Below are positions 17,015 through 25,426 of a stretch of DNA of 64,000 nucleotides, in pieces (position 1 is the stretch's first letter; each line of letters opens with the position of its first letter). Below the pieces are notes generated by a model. It was not told the DNA's origin. It did not search any database and saw nothing but the letters and a program-made list of their open reading frames with translations. The stretch is from NCBI RefSeq assembly GCF_000718025.1, contig NZ_JODS01000002.1, positions 62,001 through 126,000 of the forward strand, read 5' to 3'. The stretch comes from Kitasatospora purpeofusca (GTDB taxonomy: Bacteria > Actinomycetota > Actinomycetes > Streptomycetales > Streptomycetaceae). The translations under genes and the position numbers were made by a program.

Positions 17015-17976
17015 TGGGGACGGCCGTGAACCCGACGACCTCCCTCTCCCACCGGGCCGTGCCGCTCACCGTCAGCGAGGAGGTGGCCGAAGCGCTCCAC
17101 GAGGGCCGTCCGGTGGTGGCGCTGGAGTCCAACGTCATCACCCACGGACTGCCCTACCCGGACAACGCCGCGACCGCCCGCAAGGTGGAGCAGGCCGTCC
17201 GGGCGGGCGGCTCCGTCCCCGCCACGATCGCGGTCGAGGGCGGCCGGATCGTGGTCGGCATGACGGACGCCGACATCGAGCGCTTCGCCTCCACAGCCGG
17301 CATCCCCAAGGTCAGCAGCCGGGACCTGCCGGTCGTCCTGGCGCAGGGCCGGGCGGGCGCGCTGACGGTCGCCTCCTGCCTGGTGGCGGCGGAGCTGGCG
17401 GGCATCCCGTTCTTCTCCTCGGCCGGCATCGGCGGGGTGCACCGGGGCGCGGCCACCACCATGGACGTCTCCTCGGACCTGATCCAGTTCACCCGGTCCA
17501 AGGTCGCGGTGGTGTGCGCCGGGGCGAAGAAGATCCTGGACCTCGGCCTGACGCTGGAGTACCTGGAGACCCAGTGCGTCCCGGTGGTCTCCTACCGCTC
17601 CGACGACTTCCCGGCCTTCTACTGCGCGTCCAGCGGCTTCCGCAGCCCGCTGCGGCTGGACGAGGACGAGCAGGTGGCCCGGTCGATCGAGAACCACTGG
17701 GCGCTGGGCAACCGGGGCGGCTTCCTGGTCACCACGCCGGTCCGGCCGGAGGAGGCGATCGACAGCGAGGAGGTCGACGCCGCCATCGTCGAGGCGACCG
17801 CCGCCGCCGACCGGGACGGCATCCGGGGCCAGGCGATCACCAAGTACCTGATGCGGGCGGTGGACGCGGCCACCGAGGGCCGCTCCTCCCGGGCCAACAT
17901 GGCGGTGCTGATCAGCACCGCCGAGGTCGGCGGCCGGCTGGCCGCCGCGTACGCCCGGCTCCGGGCCGAGCTCTGA
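17014..17976 (+). CDS. pseudouridine-5'-phosphate glycosidase family protein (PsuG/IndA-like)
   Basis: 320 residues, start ATG 17014 overlapping the NRPS stop. PsuG residues are all present: Glu38 in ALESNVITHGLP, Lys99 in IPKVSSRDLP, and the Schiff-base Lys172 in VCAGAKKILDLG, plus FFSSAGIGGVHRGA. PsuG reversibly makes and breaks the C-C glycosidic bond between uracil and ribose 5-phosphate. Homologues join a base to ribose 5-phosphate in C-nucleoside pathways, and IndA accompanies indigoidine synthetases. Translational coupling to the NRPS indicates it acts on the NRPS product. Confidence 0.92.
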   Translation: MGTAVNPTTSLSHRAVPLTVSEEVAEALHEGRPVVALESNVITHGLPYPDNAATARKVEQAVRAGGSVPATIAVEGGRIVVGMTDADIERFASTAGIPKVSSRDLPVVLAQGRAGALTVASCLVAAELAGIPFFSSAGIGGVHRGAATTMDVSSDLIQFTRSKVAVVCAGAKKILDLGLTLEYLETQCVPVVSYRSDDFPAFYCASSGFRSPLRLDEDEQVARSIENHWALGNRGGFLVTTPVRPEEAIDSEEVDAAIVEATAAADRDGIRGQAITKYLMRAVDAATEGRSSRANMAVLISTAEVGGRLAAAYARLRAEL

Positions 17977-18015
17977 ACCCGCGTCACCCGACCATTCACC
18001 GAACCCACCCGACAC

Positions 18016-18750
18016 ATGGACGGATACCACGACATGACGCTTCAGCAGCAGTCCACCTCCGAGGCCGAGTCCTACCGCCCGCTGGTCCCCGAGGCGCAGG
18101 TGAAGGAGATCACCGAGCTGCGCCGGGCCCTGGGCGAGCTGGGCGGCGAGGAGGGGGAGCAGACCGTCCCGTTCCTCGGCCTGACCCTGCGGGTGCCCGC
18201 CTCCGTGATGACCCCCTGCCCGGTCTCCCCGATGCTGGGCGGCGCGGTGTTCGCCGAGGTCAAGCCCGGTGACCGGGTCCTCGACATGGGCACCGGCAGC
18301 GGTTCGCTGGCCCTGATCGCCGCCAAGAAGGGCGCCGACGTCCTGGCGGTCGACCTCAACCCGGACGCGGTGGCCGCGGTGCGGGTCAACGCGGAGCTGA
18401 ACCAGGTCGCCGACCGGGTGGAGGCGCGCGAGAGCGACGTCTTCGCCGCCGTCGAGGGCCGGTTCGACCTGATCGTCTTCAACCCGCCGTTCCAGTGGTT
18501 CGCCGCCGCCGACTACGCGGACGTCGCGGGCACCGACGCCGGCTACCGGGCGCTGACCCGCTTCTTCGCCGAGGCCCGGGACCACCTGACGGAGGGCGGG
18601 CGGATGGTTCTCTTCTTCAGCACCATGGGCGACGTCGCGTACTTCGAGAAGCTGGTGGCGGACGGCGGCTTCACCCACAAGAAGGTGTTCACCACCACCC
18701 AGCCCGTCCTGGACGTGGCGGTCGACTTCACCGTGCACCGCCTCTCCTGA
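18016..18750 (+). CDS. class I SAM-dependent methyltransferase with NPPF motif
   Basis: 244 residues (an ATG at 18034 in frame is an equally possible start; neither has a strong binding site). SAM motif I is VLDMGTGSGSLALIAAKKGA, motif II VLAVDLNPDAV, and motif IV is IVFNPPFQW. The last is the N/D-PP-F/Y type found in enzymes that methylate planar nitrogen of nucleobases, tRNA or glutamine. In a Gln-NRPS/PsuG locus an N-methylated heterocycle or nucleoside is an obvious possibility, but this is inference. About 40 bp downstream of PsuG, same strand. Confidence 0.82.
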   Translation: MDGYHDMTLQQQSTSEAESYRPLVPEAQVKEITELRRALGELGGEEGEQTVPFLGLTLRVPASVMTPCPVSPMLGGAVFAEVKPGDRVLDMGTGSGSLALIAAKKGADVLAVDLNPDAVAAVRVNAELNQVADRVEARESDVFAAVEGRFDLIVFNPPFQWFAAADYADVAGTDAGYRALTRFFAEARDHLTEGGRMVLFFSTMGDVAYFEKLVADGGFTHKKVFTTTQPVLDVAVDFTVHRLS

Positions 18751-18760
18751 CCCCCACCCG

Positions 18761-18792
18761 CCGGGGCCTCCCTCCCCTCGGGGAGGCTCCGG
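18761..18792. terminator. hairpin between convergent methyltransferase and LysR genes
   Basis: CCGGGGCCTCCC (18761-18772) pairs with GGGAGGCTCCGG (18781-18792), one G-T wobble. It lies 11 bp after the methyltransferase stop and before the LysR stop, suiting a bidirectional terminator. Confidence 0.6.
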
Positions 18793-18814
18793 TCCCGGAC
18801 CGGCTCACCGGACG

Positions 18815-19690
18815 TCAGTCCTCGGTGATCCCCAGCAGCTCCAGGAAGGCCGCCGCCGCCGGGTGCGGGCTCTCCCGGCCCCAGATCACGTACTCGGCCC
18901 GCGACGGCGCGTCCGTCACCTCGATCGTGACCATGCCGGTCAGGCCCGCGACGTAGCGGGGCGGCAGCAGCGCCACCCCCAGGCCCGCCGCGACCAGCCG
19001 GGCCAGGTAGTCGGCGTTGGTCACCTCGAACGCGACCTCGCGGGTGAGACCGGCCGCGGCGAACGCCAGGTCCGACTGGGCCCGCCCCGCGGTCTTCGCC
19101 GGGAGGTCGACGAACACCTCCGAGGCCAGCCGCCGCAGGTCCACCGAGCTCTCGCCGGCCAGCGGGTGGTCCGGGGAGACCACGGCGACCAGCCGCTCGC
19201 GGGCCAGCTCCCTGGCCATCACCCCCCGGGGGTGCGCGGTGACCGGGATGCCGAGGAAGGCCACCTCGATCTCGCCCTGCCGGACCTGCTCCACCAGCTC
19301 GTCGCTGGCCCCGACGCTCAGACTGATCCGGGCCTTCGGGTGCCGCTGGTGGAACTCGCCGAGCACGGCCGGGATGTCCACCGCCGCGACGGTGGGGATC
19401 AGCCCCACCTTGAGGAGTCCGCGCACCTCCCCGACGGCGGCCGCGACCTCGGTGGCGGCCCGTTCCGCCGCGTCCAGGCACTGCCGGGCGGCGGGCAGGA
19501 AGGCCGCCCCGGCCGGGGTCAGCCGCACCCGGCGGCTGGTGCGCTCGAAGAGCCGCGCGCCGAGTTCCTTCTCCAGCCGCCCGATCTGGTGGCTGAGCGC
19601 GGACTGCACCACCAGACAGCGCTGGGCGGCACGGGTGAAGCTGTTCGTCTCGGCGACCGCGATCACGTAGCGCATCTGCTGGAGCTCCAT
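18815..19690 (-). CDS. LysR-family transcriptional regulator
   Basis: 291 residues from the ATG at 19690 (MELQQMRYVIAVAETNSFTRAA). Canonical LysR winged HTH over residues 1-60 (RCLVVQSALSHQIGRLEKEL, GARLFERTSRRVRLTPAG), then a periplasmic-binding-like effector domain (LLKVGLIPTVAAVDIPAVL, GLGVALLPPRYV). Its start faces the DsbA-like gene at 19958 across 267 bp, so it most likely regulates that gene and the two transporter genes behind it. Position inside the locus makes it the prime local regulator. Confidence 0.9.
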   Translation of the reverse strand: MELQQMRYVIAVAETNSFTRAAQRCLVVQSALSHQIGRLEKELGARLFERTSRRVRLTPAGAAFLPAARQCLDAAERAATEVAAAVGEVRGLLKVGLIPTVAAVDIPAVLGEFHQRHPKARISLSVGASDELVEQVRQGEIEVAFLGIPVTAHPRGVMARELARERLVAVVSPDHPLAGESSVDLRRLASEVFVDLPAKTAGRAQSDLAFAAAGLTREVAFEVTNADYLARLVAAGLGVALLPPRYVAGLTGMVTIEVTDAPSRAEYVIWGRESPHPAAAAFLELLGITED

Positions 19691-19957
19691 CCGTCCATCG
19701 TGATCCGCGATGCAACGGGTGACAAGCATGTGTTGGACTCATCGATGCGCGCGGCCCGACACTGAAGGCGACCGCACACGGTCGGAGCCGCCCCGGAGCG
19801 GCTCCGCCGGGCGGGCCCCCGACCGGGTCCGTCCGTCCTGCCCGGACGCCGTGCCGCCGTCGACCTCTCCCCGTTCACCCGCACCTGGGCGCACCCCGCC
19901 GAGGCGTGCCCGCGCGCGCCCGTGCCGCCCGTCAGACCGAAAGGACGAGCGACCGTC

Positions 19958-20599
19958 ATGAGCGCCACGCCGGCCAGTCCCGAGACGATCACCGCCGACA
20001 TCTGGGTCGACCCCCGCTGCCCCTGGGCCTGGATCACCTCCCGCTGGATGCTGGAGGTCGAGCAGGTCCGGCCGGTGGAGACCCGGTTCCACATCATGAG
20101 CCTGTCCGTGCTCAACGAGGGCCGCGAGGTCCCGGAGAAGTACCGCCAGGGCATGATCCACGGCTGGGCCTGCGTACGGGTGTGCATCGCCGCCCAGGAG
20201 CAGCACGGCACCGAGGTGCTGCGCCCGCTCTACAACGCCATGGGCCGGCTGATCCACCACGAGAAGGCCGGGCTCGGCCACGACATGATCACCGCCGCCC
20301 TCAAGGAGGCCGGGCTGCCGGTCGAGCTGGTCTCGGCCGCGGACGACGACTCCTGGGACGAGAAGCTGCGGATCCAGCACCACGAGGGCATGGACCCGGT
20401 CGGCTCCGAGGTCGGCACCCCGGTGATCCACGTGCCCGGCCCGGACGGCGAGCCGCTGGCCTTCTTCGGCCCGGTGCTCACCCCCGCCCCGCGCGGCGAG
20501 GCGGCCGGGAAGCTCTGGGACGGCGTACTGGCGGTGACGAGCACCGACGGCTTCTTCGAGCTGAAGCGCGGCCGCGACCGCGACCCGATCTTCGACTGA
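19958..20599 (+). CDS. DsbA-family protein, mycothiol-dependent reductase (Rv2466c-like) type
   Basis: 213 residues; AAAGGA upstream, ATG 19958. ADIWVDPRCPWAWITSRWML corresponds to the active-site region of M. tuberculosis Rv2466c (from memory, a CPWC protein); here the motif is C-P-W-A, leaving one redox Cys. FHIMSLSVLNE, VGTPVIHVPG and AFFGPVLTPAPRGEAAGKLW also follow that family. A single-Cys variant would use mycothiol for a monothiol mechanism. It may detoxify a thiol-reactive product of the locus. The CPWA form occurs in other Streptomyces homologues as far as I recall. Confidence 0.82.
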   Translation: MSATPASPETITADIWVDPRCPWAWITSRWMLEVEQVRPVETRFHIMSLSVLNEGREVPEKYRQGMIHGWACVRVCIAAQEQHGTEVLRPLYNAMGRLIHHEKAGLGHDMITAALKEAGLPVELVSAADDDSWDEKLRIQHHEGMDPVGSEVGTPVIHVPGPDGEPLAFFGPVLTPAPRGEAAGKLWDGVLAVTSTDGFFELKRGRDRDPIFD

Positions 20600-20727
20600 G
20601 CCGTCCCCCCCGGGCCGTCCCCGCCGGGCTTGTCGGCCGCCGGGCTTGTCGGCCGCCGGGCCGTCCCCGCCGGGCCGACCGGACGTAATCCCACGGTGCT
20701 TCCCACCGGATGTGAGGCGAGATCGAC

Positions 20728-21672
20728 ATGACGAGCAGACGGAATCTGTCCACGGTGGCCCTGACCGGCCTGGCACCGACGGTGTGGGGCAGCACCTACC
20801 TGATCACCACCGAGCTGCTGCCCCCGGACCGGCCGCTGCTGGCGACCACCATGCGGGCCCTGCCGGGCGGACTGTTCCTGCTGGCCCTGGGCCGCAGGCT
20901 GCCGGTCGGCGTCTGGTGGCTGCGCGCGCTGGTGCTGGGGGTGCTGAACATCGGCGCCTTCAACTTCCTGCTGTTCGTCGCGGCCTACCGGCTCCCGGGC
21001 GGCATCGCCGCCGTGATCATGTCGGCCCAGCCGATGTTCGTGGTGATCCTGGCGGCGCTGTTCCTCGGTGAACGGGTCAGAGGCGTGCACGCGCTGGCCT
21101 GCGCCCTGGGCGCCGGGGGTGTGGCGCTGCTGGTCTTCAAGGGCAGGGTGTCACTGGACGGCGTCGGCGTGCTGGCCGCGGTCGGCGGCGCCCTGTGCAT
21201 GGCCTCGGGCATCACCCTCACGAAGCGGTGGGGCCGCCCCGAGGGGGTCAGCCTGCTGACCTTCACCGGGTGGCAGCTGACGGCGGGCGGCCTGGTGCTG
21301 CTGCCGTTCTGGCTGTCGCTGGAGGACATGCCGAACGGTCTGACGGGCGACAACGTCCTCGGTTTCGCCTACCTCATCTCCCTGGGCGCGGTGCTGAGTT
21401 ACATCGTCTGGTTCCGGGGGATCGGGCTGCTGCCGGCCACCGCGGTGTCCTTCCTGGCGCTGGGCAGCCCGGTCGTGGCGACGCTGCTGGGCTACCTCTT
21501 CAAGGACCAGACGCTGTCGCTGCTCCAGCTCCTCGGCATCGCCGTGATCTTCCTGGCGGTCGTGCTCGGCCAGTCCCGTCCACCCCGGAAGGAGCCCGCG
21601 CCGGCGCCTCCCGAGCCTGTCGCGTCGTCCGGCACCGGGGCGCGCGCCCTCGAAGAGGAACGCAGCGGATAG
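20728..21672 (+). CDS. EamA/DMT-family transporter
   Basis: 314 residues with ten hydrophobic segments in two EamA repeats (GLAPTVWGSTYLITTELLPP; GLLPATAVSFLALGSPVVATLLGYLF) and a hydrophilic Pro/Ala tail. Drug/metabolite transporter superfamily; members export amino acids, metabolites or drugs. About 130 bp after the DsbA-like gene and 126 bp before the MFS gene, same strand, so a probable product exporter. Upstream DNA has a 16-bp repeated stretch (CGGGCTTGTCGGCCGC, twice, near 20625-20660). Confidence 0.87.
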   Translation: MTSRRNLSTVALTGLAPTVWGSTYLITTELLPPDRPLLATTMRALPGGLFLLALGRRLPVGVWWLRALVLGVLNIGAFNFLLFVAAYRLPGGIAAVIMSAQPMFVVILAALFLGERVRGVHALACALGAGGVALLVFKGRVSLDGVGVLAAVGGALCMASGITLTKRWGRPEGVSLLTFTGWQLTAGGLVLLPFWLSLEDMPNGLTGDNVLGFAYLISLGAVLSYIVWFRGIGLLPATAVSFLALGSPVVATLLGYLFKDQTLSLLQLLGIAVIFLAVVLGQSRPPRKEPAPAPPEPVASSGTGARALEEERSG

Positions 21673-21798
21673 CGGCACGGGCGCACCGTTCCACGCCCAC
21701 CACCTTGTCGGACCCGGCGCCGCCCGGCGCCGGGTACCGCGCCCGACCGATCCGCCCGACCACTTCCGCCCGACCCACTCCACTTCCGGAGATATGAC

Positions 21799-23016
21799 AT
21801 GACCACGCAAGAAGAAGAACTGCCCACAGCGGCGACACCGCGGAAGAGCGGTCCGGCGGCCGACGGATGGCTCGGTGTCGCCGCCATCACCGCGAGCCTC
21901 TTTGTCTTCCTCACCACCGAGCTGATGCCGATCGGCCTGCTCACCCCGCTCAGCGAGAGCCTGGACGTCTCGGTCGGCACCGCCGGCCTGATGGTCACCG
22001 CCCAGGGCGTCGCGGCCGGCCTCGGCGTACCGTTCATCGTGGCCTGGACCCGCCGGGTCAACCGGCGCAAGCTGCTGACCACCCTGCTCGGCGTGCTGGC
22101 CGTGGGCAACCTGATCACCTCGATCGCCCCCAACTACCCGCTGATCCTGGTCACCCGGATGTTCATGGGCTTCGCCAGCGGCGTCTTCTGGGCCATCGGC
22201 GTCAGCATGGCGATGCGCATCGTCCCGGAGAAGCAGGCCAACAAGGCCGCCGCCGTCGTGATGTCCGGCATCTCGATCGCCACCGTCGTCGGCATCCCGC
22301 TCGGCACCCTGCTGGAGAGCGCCAGCTCCTGGCGCACCACCTTCCTGATCTGGGCCGGCCTCAGCGCGCTGGTGCTGCTCGCCGTCGCCGCCACCATCCC
22401 CTCGCTGCCCTCGGCGAACGCGGTCTCCGTCCGCGAGGTCTTCGGACTGCCGGTCAAGAACGTGCCGCTGCGCGTCGTCCTGGTCATGGTGGTGTTCTTC
22501 GTCCTCGGCCACTTCGGCGCGTACACCTTTGTCCGCCCTTACCTGGAGAAGAGCGCCGAGGCGAGCGTCGGCTTCATCACCGTCGTCCTGATCGTCTTCG
22601 GCATCGGCGGCGCGATCGGCAACTTCATCGGCGGCCAGAGCGTCAACAAGAGCCTGCGCGGCAGCTTCGTGGTCGGCGGTCTGCTGCTGATCGGCGCCCT
22701 GGTGATGCTGCTGACCATCGGCACCAACGACTTCGGCGTGATCGTCGCCATGGTGCTGTGGGGCCTCGCCTTCGGTGTCGTCCAGCTCAGCCAGATCAAC
22801 ATGACGCTCGCGGCCGCCCCGGAGACCTTCGAGGCCGCGATGTCGCTCAACACCATGGCCTACAACACCTGCATCGCCCTGGGCGCCCTGATCGGCGGCC
22901 TGTTCGCCGACCACACGGGCGTCAAGAGCGTCGTCTGGTTCGGCATCGTCCTGGTCGGCCTCGCCGTGGCCCTGCGCGCCGCCACCGGCCGCCGCGCCGT
23001 CCCGGCGGCGAGCTGA
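21799..23016 (+). CDS. MFS transporter, DHA1/AraJ-NepI-like
   Basis: 405 residues, about 12 hydrophobic segments. Opening LGVAAITASLFVFLTTELMPIGLLTPLSESL and motif A-like VAWTRRVNRRKLL, then RMFMGFASGVFWAIGVSMAMRIVPEKQANKA, fit the DHA1 arabinose/nucleoside efflux group that includes the purine ribonucleoside exporter NepI. A nucleoside-type exporter would agree with a C-nucleoside product. Last gene of the locus; an imperfect GGTACGGAC/GTCCGTACC hairpin at about 23038-23080 follows. Confidence 0.87.
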   Translation: MTTQEEELPTAATPRKSGPAADGWLGVAAITASLFVFLTTELMPIGLLTPLSESLDVSVGTAGLMVTAQGVAAGLGVPFIVAWTRRVNRRKLLTTLLGVLAVGNLITSIAPNYPLILVTRMFMGFASGVFWAIGVSMAMRIVPEKQANKAAAVVMSGISIATVVGIPLGTLLESASSWRTTFLIWAGLSALVLLAVAATIPSLPSANAVSVREVFGLPVKNVPLRVVLVMVVFFVLGHFGAYTFVRPYLEKSAEASVGFITVVLIVFGIGGAIGNFIGGQSVNKSLRGSFVVGGLLLIGALVMLLTIGTNDFGVIVAMVLWGLAFGVVQLSQINMTLAAAPETFEAAMSLNTMAYNTCIALGALIGGLFADHTGVKSVVWFGIVLVGLAVALRAATGRRAVPAAS

Positions 23017-23312
23017 CCCCTCGAACCACCGGAGCCCGGTACGGACGCCGCGCCACCCCCGTCGCGACGTCCGTACCGCACCCTCCGGTGAGGTGGGCGC
23101 GTGCCCCCGGCGACGGCCGGCCGGCACGCGCCCACACCTCTCTTCGGCGGGGCGCGGCCTTCGAGGCCGCGCCCCGCGTCCTCGTCTCCCGGCTCCGCAT
23201 CTTCTGCTCCCGCCCCCACCCCTGACCTCCCGCCAGCCCCCCCTGACCCCCTGCCCGGGCGGTGCGCACACCCTGGGATGATGGCCCGATGAAGCCTGCC
23301 CGCCGTCCCGCA

Positions 23313-23341
23313 GCCGGAAGTCGGCCGGGCCGACTTCCGGC
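23313..23341. repeat. dispersed hairpin repeat, copy 1 (GGAAGTCGG core)
   Basis: CCGGAAGTCGGC / GCCGACTTCCGG with a 3-nt loop, extended by one G-C pair. Member of the seven-copy family described in the findings. It lies in the 5' region of the lipoprotein gene, the only copy at a gene's front side. Confidence 0.7.
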
Positions 23342-23369
23342 GCGGGCGGACAGCAGGGAGCGGGGGCTC

Positions 23370-23870
23370 ATGAAGCGGTGGTGGCACAGGGCGGCGGTGA
23401 CGGCCGCGGCCGTGACGGTGGTCGCCGGGGCGGTGGCCGGGTGCGGCGACCCGGAACCGCCGGCCGAGCGGCTGATCGCCGTGCGCCTGGACGCCGGACG
23501 GCTGGTCGTGCGGACGGGCATGTGCCACGACGAGCGGCTGCATGTGCTGCGGGTGAAGGTGTTCCCGGGCACGGAGAAGCTGGAGGTGCACCCGCGGGAG
23601 GGCCGCTCTGCCACCGAGACCGTCGACCTCGGCGCCCTCCCGCCCGGCTGGACCACCTCCGGCAAGCCCCCGGGCCCGGTGGTCGCCGACCGCCGCTACA
23701 CCGTGGAGGTCGTCCGCGACCGCGCCCTCACCGTGACCGTGCCCGGCGACGTGCTGCTGGGCCTGCCCGCCGGCAAGTGGGCGGCGGGCGGCTGGGACTG
23801 GGACTACAAGCTGCTGAGCGCCAAGGACTTCGAGAAGCGCCGCAAGTCCTCCTGCCGGGACGGCTCCTGA
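23370..23870 (+). CDS. small lipoprotein of unknown function
   Basis: 166 residues from the ATG at 23370, with GGAGCGGGGG upstream. MKRWWHRAAVTAAAVTVVAG leads to the lipobox AVAGC, so a lipid-anchored exported protein of about 140 mature residues. The body contains MCHDERLHVLRVKVFPGTEKLEV and ends WDWDYKLLSAKDFEKRRKSS. An upstream ATG at 23289 is in frame but would place the hairpin repeat inside the coding sequence and bury the signal peptide, so it is rejected. No family recognised. Confidence 0.7.
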   Translation: MKRWWHRAAVTAAAVTVVAGAVAGCGDPEPPAERLIAVRLDAGRLVVRTGMCHDERLHVLRVKVFPGTEKLEVHPREGRSATETVDLGALPPGWTTSGKPPGPVVADRRYTVEVVRDRALTVTVPGDVLLGLPAGKWAAGGWDWDYKLLSAKDFEKRRKSSCRDGS

Positions 23871-23933
23871 GCTCCTGAGCTCCTGACCGTCCCCGTCGGC
23901 CGCCGGGGACGGTCAGGAGAGTGGGGCGGTGGG

Positions 23934-24440
23934 TCAGGGGGTCATGATCTGCCAGTAGACGCTGGCGTTGTTGCCGTCACCGCCGTTGCGCCCGAACCGG
24001 AAGTTCGGGTCCGACCCGAAGTTGTCGTACGAGTTGCTGCCCGCGTACGGGTTGTTCCAGTGCAGCTGCACGCGCTTGCCGTTGAGCACGCTCACCTTGC
24101 AGTTGAACGCGTCGTAGATGACGTGGCCCTCGGTGCCGGTGAGGAAGCCGTTGCTCTCGGACTGCCAGTGCTTGGCGACCCCGTCGGGGATGACGGGCTC
24201 GGGGGCCAGACCGTCCGACCAGACCCCGTGGTCCAGCCAGGCGTTCTGCAGCCGGAGTTCACAGCTGCTCCAGTTGACGAGCGAGACCTGCGTGCTGCGC
24301 GCCGCGGTCTGGATCGAGGACCGGCCCTCGACGGTGGCCGCGCCGGCCGGGGTCGCGCCGGCCGGCGCAGCGGTGGCGAGCATCGCGGCGAGGCCGGCGG
24401 CGGCCAGAGCCGCCCTGGCGAGGGTCCTTCGCTGTGCCAT
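23934..24440 (-). CDS. secreted aegerolysin-like protein
   Basis: 168 residues, signal peptide of about 34 residues ending in an Ala-rich AGA site; GGAAGATCCC directly before ATG 24440. The mature region VSLVNWSSCELRLQNAWLDH, GTEGHVIYDA and VQLHWNNPYAGSNSYD follows the beta-sandwich aegerolysin pattern (VNRSS..I...NA.L..G, GTEG, W.NP..G.N). Aegerolysins bind membrane lipids and can act with partner pore-formers; no partner gene is visible here. Family assignment from pattern memory. Confidence 0.65.
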   Translation of the reverse strand: MAQRRTLARAALAAAGLAAMLATAAPAGATPAGAATVEGRSSIQTAARSTQVSLVNWSSCELRLQNAWLDHGVWSDGLAPEPVIPDGVAKHWQSESNGFLTGTEGHVIYDAFNCKVSVLNGKRVQLHWNNPYAGSNSYDNFGSDPNFRFGRNGGDGNNASVYWQIMTP

Positions 24441-24564
24441 GGGATCTTCCTCCCGTTCCCGGACCGCTTCCGTGCGGTCCTCCTGGGGAAGAGCCTCCGC
24501 GACACGTGTTGACAGGTCGTCGACAAAGGATGGACCGCCCGGTCACCGCTTGATCACCGCCCGG

Positions 24565-25314
24565 TCAGGGCTTCAGCCGGTAGTGGTAGCTGTGCGAGAC
24601 CTCGAAGCCGACCCGCTCGTACAGCCGCCGCGCCGTCGTGTTCTCGGCCGTGACCTGGAGGTACAGCGTCCCCGCGCCCCGTGCCTCTGCCCAGCGCGCG
24701 CCGACGTGCAGGATCGCCCCGGCGATGCCGCTGCGCCGGTGCGCGGGGTCGGTGGCCATGCAGAAGACCCCGGCGCAGCCGGGCGCCGCCACCATGAGCC
24801 CGATGCCCACGAGCCGGCCGTCGCGCTCGACGCCGAGGTGGGCGGCGGGGCCGGTGATGCGTTGGAACAGCCGCTCGGCCTCCGCCCGGCCGCTCCCGGA
24901 CGGTTCCAGTGCCGCGTAGGCGTCGAGCCAGGCCCGGGTGGGGTGTTCGGCGAGGGTGACGTCCAGCGGCGTCGCGGGCCGGGCGGCGTCGGTCACGGCG
25001 GCGGCCGGTGCGGTGCAGACCAGGACCTCTCCGTCCTTCCGGTAGCCGCGCGCGTCGAGTGCGGCGTCCAGTGCGGTGTGCTCCTCGGCGGGGGAGACCT
25101 GGACGGTGACCGGCAGCCCGTGCGCGGCGTAGTACCCCTCCACCCGTTCGATCCCGCTCAGCAGGCCGTCGCCCCGCCCCACCGGCAGTGCGGAGTTGGA
25201 GCGCCGACGCGGGACCCCGGGGGTGTGCCGCAGCAGCCAGCCGCCCTCCTCCCGCGCCTCCTCGGCGGGCCAGGCCCGTGCCGCGTGGCGTTCGATCAGC
25301 CGCGTGTCGATCAA
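24565..25314 (-). CDS. GNAT-family N-acetyltransferase
   Basis: 249 residues from a TTG at 25314; CAGGAGAAG precedes it and the conserved part starts right there (IDTRLIERHAARAWPAEE). The C-terminal GNAT domain has the acetyl-CoA loop ATDPAHRRSGIAGAILHVG and the closing TAENTTARRLYERVGFEV. The N-terminal half resembles a degenerate second GNAT repeat. The frame runs further upstream, but without homology and across the divergent LysR start. Divergent from LysR at 25427. Confidence 0.84.
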   Translation of the reverse strand: MIDTRLIERHAARAWPAEEAREEGGWLLRHTPGVPRRRSNSALPVGRGDGLLSGIERVEGYYAAHGLPVTVQVSPAEEHTALDAALDARGYRKDGEVLVCTAPAAAVTDAARPATPLDVTLAEHPTRAWLDAYAALEPSGSGRAEAERLFQRITGPAAHLGVERDGRLVGIGLMVAAPGCAGVFCMATDPAHRRSGIAGAILHVGARWAEARGAGTLYLQVTAENTTARRLYERVGFEVSHSYHYRLKP

Positions 25315-25426
25315 GGTCTTCTCCTGTCCCCGTCCGGGCGCGTCGCCCGGTGCATGCGGCAGGATGCCCCGAAAGGATCTTTGAGGTCCACCACGTAATG
25401 CTTCACAGACCTGTAAGGACAGCTTG

